64,000 nucleotides of DNA, from NCBI GenBank assembly GCA_902558075.1, contig CACECO010000005.1:1-64000 (forward strand), written 5' to 3'. The translations under genes were made by a program, and so were the position numbers. Below the pieces are notes generated by a model. That model was not told the DNA's origin. It worked only from the letters and a program-made list of their open reading frames with translations, and did not search any database. This document shows, piece after piece, positions 1 to 8,791 of the stretch. The DNA is from an uncultured Litorivicinus sp. (GTDB lineage Bacteria; Pseudomonadota; Gammaproteobacteria; Pseudomonadales; Litorivicinaceae). Position 1 is the stretch's first letter. Each line of letters starts with the position of its first letter.

Positions 1-1
1 A

Positions 2-592
2 CTAATCGCTCGCAAAGCTGCTTTAAGTAAAATCGTGGTCAGTCAAAGTCTGACAGTTCATCCAATGTGTTCTGAAAGCATTCACGCCATGCGCCAGGAA
101 GCCCGAAGGAAAGGCGCCGAAGGAGTCATGATCAAAGGCAAGCAAAGTTGCTATGTCGGTGGTCGAAAAGCAGGTCATTGGTGGAAATGGAAACTTGATC
201 CAATGACTGCAGACTGTGTGTTGATTTATGCCCAAGCAGGACATGGACGCAGAGCAAGCCTTCACAGCGACTACACCCTAGCCTGCTGGAATCAGGATAA
301 CGAACTTGTTCCTGTGGCTAAAGCGTACTCGGGCCTGACGGACGCCGAATTAAAGGACATGGACCGATGGATTCGAAATCACACGCTACAAAAATTTGGT
401 CCGGTACGACAAGTTGAAGCATTTCACGTTTTTGAGATTGGGTTCGAGGGAATCGCGCGTTCAACCCGGCACAAAAGTGGTATCGCGCTGAGGTTTCCAA
501 GGATATTACGCTGGCGGCAAGATGTTGGGCCGAAGGATGCTGATCACTTGACGCATTTCGAAGCATTGATGAGCGACTCTCATGCCGTTTGA
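2..592 (+). CDS. ATP-dependent DNA ligase, C-terminal part (5' end outside window)
   Basis: The frame is open from base 2 with no start required, so the gene begins before the window. About 196 C-terminal residues are visible. Nucleotidyltransferase motifs are recognisable: EGVMIKG (motif IV), WWKWKLDP (motif V lysines) and, in the OB-fold, GIALRFPRILRWRQD (motif VI). It seals nicks in duplex DNA using ATP. It overlaps the next gene (Lhr-type helicase) by 11 bp and is followed by a metallophosphoesterase, the known ligase-associated DNA-damage-response cassette. The companion exonuclease gene, if present, would lie upstream of the window. The family call is firm; the exact repair role is inferred from other bacteria. 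Confidence 0.9.
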   Translation, partial: LIARKAALSKIVVSQSLTVHPMCSESIHAMRQEARRKGAEGVMIKGKQSCYVGGRKAGHWWKWKLDPMTADCVLIYAQAGHGRRASLHSDYTLACWNQDNELVPVAKAYSGLTDAELKDMDRWIRNHTLQKFGPVRQVEAFHVFEIGFEGIARSTRHKSGIALRFPRILRWRQDVGPKDADHLTHFEALMSDSHAV

Positions 593-3014
593 ACACATCA
601 AGCGCTACTTTGAAACGAAAGGGTTTCAACCATTCCCATTCCAAATTGAAGCCTGGACACAATCCGCAGCAGGCACACATCAACTGATCCAATGCCCGAC
701 CGGCTCCGGTAAAACCCTTGCTGCAACCGGTGCGATGATTAATCGCCTATTGGCAGCGCCAGACTCCAAAGGACTTCGGCTTCTCTACGTGACACCGCTA
801 CGGGCGATGACCAAAGATCTAGAATTAGCGCTCAGAGATCCACTGGCAGGTACCGAAATTCGGGTCTTGGCACGCAATGGTGACACGTCTGCTAAAGATC
901 GCGCGAGCCTATTCAGAACGCATCCGCATGTATTGATGACAACCCCTGAGTCACTCTCAGTTATTTTATCATCCCCGAAATCACTGGACTTATTTGCGCG
1001 GCTAGAATCAATCGTTGTCGATGAATGGCACGACCTCATGGCGACAAAACGTGGCGTACAAATGAGTCTCTGTTTACAGCGTCTCGTAAAGTTAAGCAGA
1101 AGGGTTACAATTACAGGAGTCTCTGCAACACTGAAAGATCCCAAAGTGGCACTTCAGGTATTGCTTCCTCACGGATGGACAGGGCGGCTCACGCAAGCGG
1201 ATATTGATCGAACAATGACGCTTACAATTGCCGAATCAACCGCGGATGCCAGACTCCCGTGGGCCGGTCATCTGGGCCTCAGCCTGCTAAAACCAGTCAG
1301 TAAGACACTGACTCAAGGTCGAACGACACTCTTGTTCACCAATACACGTAATCAAGCAGAACAATGGTTCCAAGCCCTCAGTATCGTGCGGATGGATTTA
1401 TCCATTGCACTGCATCACGGATCACTTGCAAGCTCCATCCGCCAGGACGTTGAAACCCAATTGAAAACGGGCTCCATTGACTGCGTTGTCGCGACCAGCG
1501 CACTGGATCTCGGCGTGGATTTTCAGGCGGTCGAACAAATTATTCAGATCGGTTCACCACGTTCAGTCAGCCGTTTAATTCAACGCGCGGGTCGCGCAAG
1601 TCATCGGCCTGGAGAAGGAACTGACGTACTCCTCGTGCCGACCAATCGTCTGCACTTGAATGAATATGCAGCTCTTGCTGATGCCCTCGATACTGGCGCG
1701 CTCGAACCGATTCGACCACCCGAACATTGTCTCGATGTGTTAATCCAACATCTTGTCACGATGGCATTGCAAGCCCCTTGGCATCCGGATGAGATGTTTC
1801 AGGAAATTACGAAATCCTGGGCTTATCGACATCTCACACGAGATCTGTTTGATCGACTCTTGAACGTACTTCTTCGAGGATCAGATTCACTCAAAGAATA
1901 CCCAGAATACCGTCGACTCGTAGAACGCAACGACGGACGATTAATCCTCGTCTCCAATCAAGCTGCCAGACGGCATCGGATGAGTATTGGAACCATCGTG
2001 GCGCATGCACACGTGCGAGTCAAAATGCGACGAGGTGGGAGTCTGGGGGAGGTCGAAGAATCATTTGCAAGCCGACTTCAACCGGGCGACGTCTTCCGAT
2101 TTTCGGGTAAGCGCCTGGAAATGGTTCGCTTTTCGGATGGAGAACTGGTTGTCAAACCGGCTGGTTCCCGCAAAGCCAGTGAGGTCCCTCGCTGGACAGG
2201 AGGTCGGCTGCCACTCTCTGAAACGCTCGCCACTCGGGTTATGTCCGATTTTGAAAGAACCACGTCATTATCGACTCGAATCCAAAATGGACACTGGTTG
2301 GCCGAAGCGCTACAACACACGGCAACTATTCAAGCTCAGATCAGCAGTTGTCCGAAACTCGATGTTGCGATTGCCGAGCGATTCAAGTCACGCGACGGCT
2401 ACCACTTGTGTATTTATCCATTCGCTGGTTGGCTAGTTCATCAAGCGCTCGGACCTCTGATTGCAAGCAGAATCGCAAAATTAACACCCGCAACATTAAC
2501 TGTGACCGTGAATGATTATGGCATCGAGCTTCTGAGTCCCGAGTCCCAGCCGCTTGAGATCTGCACTGATCGGTGGTCATCGATTGTTGAAAACGACAAT
2601 ATCGACCAAGATCTTGAGGAAGCACTGAACCTATCAGAACTGGTCCGACGTCAATTCCGCGCGACCGCCCGTATCTCCGGATTGATTTTTGAAGGTTATC
2701 CGGGCCGTCAGAAATCTCTACGGATGCTCCAAACATCGGCTGGTTTGCTGTATGACGTCTTGTATCAATACGATCCCGAACATGTATTACTCCGACAAGC
2801 CAAAGATGATGTAATGCGAGATGAATTCGATGTTGAGAGGCTTTCAGAAACGCTTCGCCTACTCGCGGGACAACCGATCCGAGTCAAACAGATCTCCCAA
2901 CCCTCACCACTCGCTCTACCCCTTGTGATCGACCGATTGAGTTCGAGGCTATCGACCGAGACGATTGCCACTCGGTTAGAACGGTTCACCCGGAGTTTCG
3001 ATGCAGCATCTTGA
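582..3014 (+). CDS. ligase-associated DEXH-box helicase (Lhr-type)
   Basis: An 810-residue superfamily 2 helicase of the Lhr type. Visible motifs are Q-motif-like FQPFPFQIEAW near residue 15, Walker A PTGSGKT at 39-45, the DEWH box at 147-150 (DEXH class), SAT near 180, and a second RecA domain with TSALDLGVDF and QRAGRASHR. The long C-terminal half corresponds to the winged-helix and Lhr-specific domains. It presumably unwinds or translocates on DNA or RNA:DNA duplexes during repair with the adjacent ligase. The ATG lies inside the ligase gene (11-bp overlap) and the gene overlaps the phosphoesterase by 14 bp, so the three are translationally coupled. Confidence 0.92.
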   Translation: MPFEHIKRYFETKGFQPFPFQIEAWTQSAAGTHQLIQCPTGSGKTLAATGAMINRLLAAPDSKGLRLLYVTPLRAMTKDLELALRDPLAGTEIRVLARNGDTSAKDRASLFRTHPHVLMTTPESLSVILSSPKSLDLFARLESIVVDEWHDLMATKRGVQMSLCLQRLVKLSRRVTITGVSATLKDPKVALQVLLPHGWTGRLTQADIDRTMTLTIAESTADARLPWAGHLGLSLLKPVSKTLTQGRTTLLFTNTRNQAEQWFQALSIVRMDLSIALHHGSLASSIRQDVETQLKTGSIDCVVATSALDLGVDFQAVEQIIQIGSPRSVSRLIQRAGRASHRPGEGTDVLLVPTNRLHLNEYAALADALDTGALEPIRPPEHCLDVLIQHLVTMALQAPWHPDEMFQEITKSWAYRHLTRDLFDRLLNVLLRGSDSLKEYPEYRRLVERNDGRLILVSNQAARRHRMSIGTIVAHAHVRVKMRRGGSLGEVEESFASRLQPGDVFRFSGKRLEMVRFSDGELVVKPAGSRKASEVPRWTGGRLPLSETLATRVMSDFERTTSLSTRIQNGHWLAEALQHTATIQAQISSCPKLDVAIAERFKSRDGYHLCIYPFAGWLVHQALGPLIASRIAKLTPATLTVTVNDYGIELLSPESQPLEICTDRWSSIVENDNIDQDLEEALNLSELVRRQFRATARISGLIFEGYPGRQKSLRMLQTSAGLLYDVLYQYDPEHVLLRQAKDDVMRDEFDVERLSETLRLLAGQPIRVKQISQPSPLALPLVIDRLSSRLSTETIATRLERFTRSFDAAS

Positions 3015-3642
3015 ATTTGGTCATTCAAAATTCATCGCCAGAGCCGATCGCACGCTCTGGCACAAAAAAAGTGATACGTTATTTTTGAGTGATCTGCATC
3101 TCGGAAAAGGCGCACACTTCAGACAAGCTGGAATTCCGATTCCTGATGCAAGCGAACTGTCTGATTTGGATCGACTGATCCAAGCAATCAAGGACACACA
3201 GGCGAAGACCGTTTGGGTGCTCGGCGATTTATTTCATCAGCCACAATCAATCTCAAGCGCCCAAATGGATCGCTGGCAGCACGTGCTCGACACATTGCAC
3301 GTCGAACTGAACGTGATCCTCGGTAATCACGATAGACAATCGGAATCCGTTGCTTGCGCTCTGGGGTTTTTAATTTATCCCGAGCCAACGCTCTGGCGTG
3401 GAATTGAATTAGCTCACCACCCTGATGATGACTCGGCCTATCGCATTGCCGGTCACATCCATCCGCAGGTTGAATTCAAAGCGGCATCTGACCGCCTGAG
3501 TTATCCCTGCTTCGCAATCAAACATCGACGGCTTCTTCTACTTCCTGCATTCACTGCGTTTTCTGGTGGCCCTCGCTTTCAGCCTAAAGATGCGCACTGT
3601 TATGCAATCGTCAACGATGACGTATTGCCTCCAACAAATTAA
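3001..3642 (+). CDS. pdeM: ligase-associated DNA damage response metallophosphoesterase
   Basis: A 213-residue calcineurin-like phosphoesterase. The metal-binding motifs are in canonical order: DLHLG at residues 31-35, GDLFH near 75, GNHDR near 110 and GHIHP near 150. It is the third member of the ligase-helicase-phosphoesterase cassette and overlaps the helicase gene by 14 bp. The natural substrate is not settled in the family: nuclease activity or cleaning of 3'/5' DNA ends fits the context, while some homologues act on cyclic nucleotides in vitro. The cassette appears to end here; a 33-bp gap follows before the next ORF, which has its own ribosome binding site. Confidence 0.88.
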   Translation: MQHLEFGHSKFIARADRTLWHKKSDTLFLSDLHLGKGAHFRQAGIPIPDASELSDLDRLIQAIKDTQAKTVWVLGDLFHQPQSISSAQMDRWQHVLDTLHVELNVILGNHDRQSESVACALGFLIYPEPTLWRGIELAHHPDDDSAYRIAGHIHPQVEFKAASDRLSYPCFAIKHRRLLLLPAFTAFSGGPRFQPKDAHCYAIVNDDVLPPTN

Positions 3643-3675
3643 TCCCCATTTCTTCAAAAACAGCGGAGGTAGTTT

Positions 3676-4134
3676 ATGCGTTGGCTAATCGTTTTATCCC
3701 TCGGAGTGACGTCGTTCGCGTTTGGCTACGATAAGACTCCGTCTCCTGAGTTGTCCCCCAAAGACGTCGTCGAAATTGTTCTCGGAAGCATGGCAAACAA
3801 TGACAGTCCGAAACCTGATGCCGGGCTACAGCAGGCATTTGAATTCGCTAGCCCCTCGAATAAGCGAACAACGGGTCCATTTTGGCATTTCAAAGCAATT
3901 GTTGAGCAACCAGCATATGCCCCACTCATTAATCACACCCGCCGCACACTGGGGGAACCCGAGTTTGCTGGAAACAATAACGCATCAATTCCAATCATGG
4001 TTGTTGGTTCCAATGGCGAGGTCGCAGGCTATCTCTGGTCTCTTTCGAAACAAAATGGTGGTGATTATCAGAACAGCTGGATGACTGACTCTGTTCGGAG
4101 GATTCCGCTGGGTCCAAAAATGAATGCACTCTGA
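3676..4134 (+). CDS. secreted protein, DUF4864-like
   Basis: A 152-residue protein with a probable signal peptide (MRWLIVLSLGVTSFAFG, cleavage around residue 18). The middle part (AFEFASPSNKRTTGPFWHFKAIV) resembles the DUF4864 pattern of a FASP segment followed by a residue-rich tryptophan/phenylalanine stretch and a predicted alpha+beta cone-like fold. Its function is unknown. The start is supported by GGAGG at 3664-3668, 7 bp before the ATG. The stop codon overlaps the next start (TGATG), so the two small genes are probably co-translated. It may act in the periplasm; no partner is evident from the context. Confidence 0.7.
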   Translation: MRWLIVLSLGVTSFAFGYDKTPSPELSPKDVVEIVLGSMANNDSPKPDAGLQQAFEFASPSNKRTTGPFWHFKAIVEQPAYAPLINHTRRTLGEPEFAGNNNASIPIMVVGSNGEVAGYLWSLSKQNGGDYQNSWMTDSVRRIPLGPKMNAL

Positions 4135-4421
4135 TGTACACAATTGTTACGGAACCTGAGAATTTGGCTCGTCATGCTCGCGAATATCAGTTGTTGTTAG
4201 CCTGGTTTACGCGTCGCCAACATGAACTTGGACTTGATCACCTCAGTGGCGGGGATCCGATGGATCCCCATCACCCATATAACCAGGCGTTCGACGCACT
4301 GTGTAAAGAAGCAGAGCAGTATTGGCGTCAAGAGCGAAATTATTGGCCGTCCCCCTTGCAACTGTCGCATGCCTTCTTTCAAATGGAGGACCCTATTCGA
4401 CCGGATAACCTCATGGCATGA
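4134..4421 (+). CDS. small uncharacterised protein
   Basis: A 95-residue soluble, acidic, His/Trp-rich protein that I do not recognise. It has no signal peptide or membrane segment. Features that stand out are a conserved-looking DPMDPHHPYNQAFDALCKEA centre and a WRQERNYWP stretch. It overlaps its upstream neighbour by one base (TGATG) and the folM start by four bases (ATGA), which supports it being a real coding gene in a three-gene operon ending in folM. It could be a small binding or regulatory protein; no function is proposed. Confidence 0.65.
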   Translation: MYTIVTEPENLARHAREYQLLLAWFTRRQHELGLDHLSGGDPMDPHHPYNQAFDALCKEAEQYWRQERNYWPSPLQLSHAFFQMEDPIRPDNLMA

Positions 4422-5128
4422 CTGACCCAATACTCATTACTGGTGGTGCAACCCGTCTAGGCTTGGCGCTAGCTGAATACTATTTAACGGTCGGACAACA
4501 GGTTGTTATCACCTATCGAAGCCCAAGACCACAAGTCGAGCAACTGACTGATCGGGGGGCGCTATGTGTGCTAGCCGATTTCTCCACCGATGACGGCATC
4601 TATGCAGCAGCTCAGGAGCTGCAAGACAAATGTCCAGTGCTTCATTCGATCGTACACAACGCATCAAGTTGGTTCACAGATCCTGGCGGGCGTCAGAATC
4701 TCGATCATCTCGCTCTGATGATGAGAGTTCATATCGGTGCTCCCATGGTACTTACGGAAACGCTAGCACCGGCGCTACTTGGTTCAGATAATCCATCTGT
4801 GATCCATGTATCTGACCATGTCGCCAACCGCGGGAGTGATCAGCATATGGCTTACGCAGCATCCAAAAGTGCGATGCTTAATCTCACAAAAAGCCAGGCG
4901 AAAAAATATGCACCGGAGATTCGCGTCAATGCATTGTGCCCCGCGTTACTTGATTTCCGCGATGAGGACGAAGCGGCATATCGCGAGCGTGCCATTGCTA
5001 AAAGTGCGTTAAAAATCGTCCCCGGATTTGATGTCGCAATTGAAGCCATTTGCTATCTTCAATCGAATCGCTACACCACAGGTTCAATCCTTCCACTCGA
5101 CGGTGGCCGCCCACTCGGAATGCCCTAA
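4418..5128 (+). CDS. folM: dihydromonapterin / dihydrofolate reductase FolM (SDR family)
   Basis: A 236-residue short-chain dehydrogenase. The Rossmann motif is ITGGATRLGLA (residues 6-16), the active-site pair is Y146xxxK150 in AYAASKSA, and the C-terminus ends in LPLDGGRPLG. The pattern HNASSW, VANRGSDQHMAYAASK and the FRDEDEAAYRERAI segment match E. coli FolM well. FolM reduces dihydromonapterin to tetrahydromonapterin with NADPH and has weak dihydrofolate reductase activity. It overlaps the preceding small gene by ATGA. Its TAA overlaps the ATG of the nadC relic (TAATG), so nadC was once translationally coupled to folM. Confidence 0.9.
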   Translation: MTDPILITGGATRLGLALAEYYLTVGQQVVITYRSPRPQVEQLTDRGALCVLADFSTDDGIYAAAQELQDKCPVLHSIVHNASSWFTDPGGRQNLDHLALMMRVHIGAPMVLTETLAPALLGSDNPSVIHVSDHVANRGSDQHMAYAASKSAMLNLTKSQAKKYAPEIRVNALCPALLDFRDEDEAAYRERAIAKSALKIVPGFDVAIEAICYLQSNRYTTGSILPLDGGRPLGMP

Positions 5129-5566
5129 TGATTCAAATTCCAACCACCGTTGCCGTCGATGTCAGCCGCGCGCTTGACGAGGATTTTCGTACCGGTGACG
5201 AGACCGTGGATCTAATTCCAGCAGATGCTGGTGGACAAGCATCACTGATTACTCGAGATCCAGTGGTGATCGCTAAAGTCCCCTATTTGGAGGCGGGTTT
5301 TAGGCAACTAGACCCTAAAGTGAGTATCGACCGGCTAGGTTAGAGGGCGATCACCTAGAGGTAAATTCTCAGCTAGCCACATTAACCGTTCCTGCTCGAG
5401 CGCTATTAATTGGCGAACGCACGGCCCTCAATTTCATCCAAATGCTCTTTGCAGTTGCCTCGCGAAGAAGGCGATTGGCACAACTGGTGTCAATCAAATT
5501 TCACTTGGTACACTGACCAACGACATCCGGGCAATTGATCTCTCAATGAGGGTTGAATTGTCATAA
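5128..5566 (+). pseudogene. nadC: nadC remnant (nicotinate-nucleotide pyrophosphorylase), frameshifted and internally deleted
   Basis: Three NadC segments lie in three different reading frames. The N-terminus runs from ATG 5128 (AVDVSRALDEDFRTGDETVD, then FRQLDPKVSID) and stops at 5341. The middle runs from 5343 in another frame (EGDHLEVNSQLATL, PARALLIGERTALNF). The C-terminus runs from about 5468 in the third frame (IGTTGVNQISLGTLTNDIRA then IDLSMR, stop 5564-5566). Normal NadC is about 280-297 residues; roughly 140-150 residues of the catalytic barrel between ERTALNF and the ATGV segment are missing. NadC makes nicotinate mononucleotide from quinolinate in de novo NAD synthesis. No functional copy is in the window. 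The stretch holds nothing else recognisable. Confidence 0.85.
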
Positions 5567-5598
5567 AAAACATGTAGCTTTTGAGCAAAGGAGCGCTC

Positions 5599-6159
5599 AT
5601 GCACGAAAGGATCCTGCGTTTAAATATTGCTGGCTCCCCAGTCGAATGGTTGAACTGGGAAGATGCTGTGACCCTGCAGGCTCGCGGGATGGTTGCCTGG
5701 ACGCTGGGCTCTGCGTGTATGACCGTAAGAGGTGGACGATCGAGACTCACAGGCACGCAGTCGACACTCGTACTGCATTCTATCATGGCTTGTGCAGGTC
5801 GAGTTTTTGACCTCGCAAGCCGAACCCCAAACCTGACCAACACCTCCCTTTTCCGCCGCGACCAACACCTCTGCCTTTATTGCGGTAAACTAAACGAACA
5901 TCGTAACCTCACGCGAGACCATGTTGTTCCCATTTCGAAAGGTGGGGATGACACTTGGATGAATGTCGTATCTGCATGCCGTCGCTGCAATCAGTTCAAA
6001 GGCAATAAATTGCTTGATGAAACAAATATGGAATTGCTGGCGTTGCCGTACACGCCAAATCACGCAGAGTATTTGGCGCTAATCAACTCGCATCGAATTC
6101 GAGCAGATCAGATGGAGTTCTTGCGACCCAGTTTTAGTCGACAAAGCCGCTTGCGTTAA
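5599..6159 (+). CDS. HNH endonuclease family protein
   Basis: A 186-residue protein with a C-terminal HNH domain. Zinc ligands are CLYC at residues 92-95 and CRRC at 127-130, with the catalytic DH at 107-108 followed by VPISKGGDD and N-x-CN-x-KGN. The N-terminal 85 residues have the pattern of the widespread chromosomal HNH proteins rather than homing or restriction enzymes. The ATG at 5599 is chosen because AAAGGAG at 5587-5593 precedes it; a TTG at 5581 would extend it by 6 residues. It begins 32 bp after the nadC relic. Its substrate is unknown; it is probably a DNA nuclease. Nothing suggests a mobile element. Confidence 0.82.
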   Translation: MHERILRLNIAGSPVEWLNWEDAVTLQARGMVAWTLGSACMTVRGGRSRLTGTQSTLVLHSIMACAGRVFDLASRTPNLTNTSLFRRDQHLCLYCGKLNEHRNLTRDHVVPISKGGDDTWMNVVSACRRCNQFKGNKLLDETNMELLALPYTPNHAEYLALINSHRIRADQMEFLRPSFSRQSRLR

Positions 6160-6201
6160 CTACACCAATTAGGCAATTCTTTTCTCTCAGTCAATGATAG
6201 T

Positions 6202-7200
6202 GTGAACATGGATCCTTGGATTGTCGAAATATCACGCGGGCAACGCGTTGAAAGCTCATCTCTCGGTCACGGCATTGTGGTCAATGCAGATGGGGAAACC
6301 ATATTGGCTTTTGGTGACCTCAAACGTGAGACCTTCCCACGCTCTGCGGCTAAATGGATCCAGGCGCTTGAACTGGTTTTGAGTGGAGCGGCCGATGCAC
6401 TTTGTCTATCTGACGAGCACCTGGCAATCGCCTGCGCATCCCATAACGGCGAACACGAACATGTCACTCTGGTGAATCAATGGCTGACTCAGCTGAATCT
6501 CGATGTCGATGATCTAGAGTGCGGTATCACGCTCCCATTTACTGAACCTGTCCGCTTAAAGTTGAGTCATGATCATGTCACGGCAACCCAACTCCATCAC
6601 TGTTGCTCCGGGAAACACACAGGCATGTTATCGGTCTGTCAACATGTTGGCTGGCAAACTAATGGGTACACAGCATACGACCACCCGCTTCAAGCCAAGA
6701 TCCGAGAGCATATGAGCCTCATTTTTGGGATCGATGCAAATGCACTCGATTACGCATCTGATGGCTGTTCTGTACCAACCTACGCACTGCCACTGGATAT
6801 CATGGCGCTGGGATTCGCGAAGCTTGGCGCTGAGCGCTTTTCCGATGAATTCAATGAGGCCTCTCGCAGACTGCGTAACGCACAAGCGAGTGCACCATTC
6901 ATGGTTGCCGGCTCAGATCGATTAGACACCCAGCTTCTTGAGGCAGGACAAGGACGCTTGCAAGTCAAGATGGGCGCTGAGGGAGTCTATCTTGGAGCCA
7001 TTGCTGATCGCGAAATCGGGTTTGCTCTAAAATGCGAAGATGGCTCACTGCGAGGACAAGAAGCGCTCGTCGTTGAGTTACTCCGGGCAATTGGTGAGGA
7101 CGACTTAGTCAACCGTCTACCAAAGGCTTTCAGCCAACCTGTGATTGAGACGGCCCGCGGCGAGGCGGTTGGACAAATCTCAGTTCGACGTGGTCGCTAG
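6202..7200 (+). CDS. asparaginase family protein (AnsA/L-asparaginase II type)
   Basis: A 332-residue cytosolic protein of the asparaginase II family (rhizobial AnsA-like, unrelated to E. coli AnsA/AnsB). Recognisable elements are SRGQRVESSSLGHGIVV at the N-terminus, a K-W-IQALELV segment, HCCSGKHTGML in the middle, and DGCSVPTYALPL about 50 residues later. It is expected to hydrolyse L-asparagine to aspartate and ammonia; some members of the family act on other amides. The GTG at 6202 and ATG at 6208 are both possible starts. The end overlaps the convergent olsA relic by 21 bp (7180-7200). Confidence 0.85.
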   Translation: MNMDPWIVEISRGQRVESSSLGHGIVVNADGETILAFGDLKRETFPRSAAKWIQALELVLSGAADALCLSDEHLAIACASHNGEHEHVTLVNQWLTQLNLDVDDLECGITLPFTEPVRLKLSHDHVTATQLHHCCSGKHTGMLSVCQHVGWQTNGYTAYDHPLQAKIREHMSLIFGIDANALDYASDGCSVPTYALPLDIMALGFAKLGAERFSDEFNEASRRLRNAQASAPFMVAGSDRLDTQLLEAGQGRLQVKMGAEGVYLGAIADREIGFALKCEDGSLRGQEALVVELLRAIGEDDLVNRLPKAFSQPVIETARGEAVGQISVRRGR

Positions 7201-7944
7201 ATCAATGCTTTGACTCGTCGCGATCGATTGACGGTCGTCACACACGACAAGTTCGAGCATTGATTCGACATTCGATTGTGCCTCACGCGCAATCACAGCT
7301 GCCGCATCAGTCGGCGCAATAGCCGAACCAATGGCAACGCGACCACGAATAAAAGGCGCCTGACACAACCGCGTCATGTGAGAGACAAAATCATCATCGC
7401 CCGCATATGAGGCAAACGCTTTACCGGGGCCATGATAACTGAGCGCCATCGGTACGATAGAAACACCAGCGCGACGCGCAGCTTCAATCAAGCGGCTCCG
7501 AAATTTAATCGGCATCGGCCCACGAGTGGATGTTCCTTCTGGGAAAACCACCACCTGATCACCTTGTTTCAACGCAGTTTCAATATCATTCAACGCGATC
7601 TCAGCAGATTGTCGGTCACCACGGTGAACAAATAATGTCCCAGCACCTTTGGCTAATTTCCCAACGATTGGCCAACTTGCGACCTATGCCTTTGACAGGA
7701 AGCGCACATTCATCATTGAGCCAATCATCAGGATGTCGATCCAGGACAAATGGTTCGACACAATCAAACAAGGCCCTTTGGGAATATCGCCAACGAGGAC
7801 TCTTTCAAGACCAAAGAGGTGCAACGCTTTTCGATGCCACAACTGCACTTTGCGACGCGTCAAGCGAAGGTCATTGCGCTTCTCGAGTCGCTTTAATGTC
7901 CACAGACCGCGGAGCATGTGAAGGAGAATACGAACAAATTTCAT
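7180..7944 (-). pseudogene. olsA: olsA-like 1-acyl-glycerol/lyso-ornithine lipid acyltransferase interrupted by an in-frame TAG
   Basis: A 254-codon PlsC-family reading frame is intact except for one TAG at codon 87 (7684-7686). Before the stop is the acyltransferase motif NHLSWID (H65, D70, HX4D). After the stop, in the same frame, come VASWPIVGKL, AGTLFVHRGD and FPEGTSTRG (134-142). In the family the interrupted site usually reads AKAE; GAG to TAG would explain it. The gene overlaps olsB by 4 bp. The OlsB-OlsA pair makes ornithine lipid: OlsB N-acylates ornithine and OlsA adds the second acyl chain. The truncated product lacks the FPEG block and should be inactive unless the stop is read through. 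Confidence 0.85.
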
Positions 7945-8735
7945 GCGGTAATTGCAACCTCTTGTGGCTTGCCGACTTGATCAGCAACTTTCGACTCACG
8001 ACCAAGGAAATGTCTGAAATACCGATGATTTAATTCACGCATGTCCAAAAGCACCATCAGATCCGCAACACCAAACTCTTCATCCAAGCTGGGCTCTCCG
8101 CAAATCCATGCACCCAACCGTAAATACGCTTTTAAGAGAGGCGGCATAATCGCACCATCTACTTCCTGACCGGACAACGCGGAGACCGGCACACGTGGTT
8201 CTGCGCGCAGACGGTCAGGACTCAGATGCTTTGCTCTCAAGCCATTCATCAGCGTTTGCACAAGCTGCCCATCATCACGGCACGGGACACTTGCGCAACC
8301 CAACAAATAATCGATATCCCAGCGCTTCATGAGTTGAGCAATACCGCTCCATAAAAGCATAATGCCGCCGCCTGAGCGGAAATCGACGTGAACACAGGTG
8401 CGTCCCAATTCGACCACTTCACCGTCGAGCCTTGCAATAAAGCCGGCAGAAAATTCAGACTCTGAGTAGAAACGTCCAATCGTCTTCGCAGCCTCTTTTC
8501 TCAAGAGTCGCGTGGATGCGACGATGCGACCAGTCTCAAGTTCTTCAACCAATAAATGTTCACAGTACAAATCAAAATCATCAGACTCGACGCCTGGTTT
8601 GACTGTATGGACCTGTGCACCCATTTCCCCAGCAAAGACGTCATAACGGAGGCGTTGTGTCTTTTCAATTTCTTCGGGAGTGGTTGCCAAACGAACCGAA
8701 AAGCCTTGGCTTCGGTTAAGTTCTGCCGTCAACAT
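7941..8735 (-). CDS. olsB: L-ornithine N-acyltransferase OlsB (GNAT/hemolysin-like)
   Basis: A 264-residue acyl-ACP-dependent N-acyltransferase. Family pattern: RLRYDVFAGEMGA near residue 30, a D-FD-YCEHLLV segment, VASTRLL, GRFYSESEF, EVVELGRTCV, and a C-terminal PPLLKAYLRLGAWICGEP. It makes lyso-ornithine lipid from ornithine and a 3-hydroxyacyl-ACP, the first step to phosphorus-free ornithine lipid. The stop overlaps the start of the olsA frame (ATGA). The ATG at 8735 fits the family length. A good Pho-box-like site lies 57-74 bp upstream (8792-8809), in keeping with induction by phosphate limitation known for ornithine lipid synthesis in several bacteria. The sequence appears intact. Confidence 0.87.
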   Translation of the reverse strand: MLTAELNRSQGFSVRLATTPEEIEKTQRLRYDVFAGEMGAQVHTVKPGVESDDFDLYCEHLLVEELETGRIVASTRLLRKEAAKTIGRFYSESEFSAGFIARLDGEVVELGRTCVHVDFRSGGGIMLLWSGIAQLMKRWDIDYLLGCASVPCRDDGQLVQTLMNGLRAKHLSPDRLRAEPRVPVSALSGQEVDGAIMPPLLKAYLRLGAWICGEPSLDEEFGVADLMVLLDMRELNHRYFRHFLGRESKVADQVGKPQEVAITA

Positions 8736-8791
8736 ACTATGTTTATTCCTCTGCCGTTTTACGCAGTTTATGAACCACTGAAGACGGTTCG

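Noticed and set aside
5599-6159. Homing endonuclease or mobile element next to the nadC relic
   Set aside because: No inverted repeats, target duplications, intron or intein boundaries are visible; the protein looks like a standalone chromosomal HNH protein.
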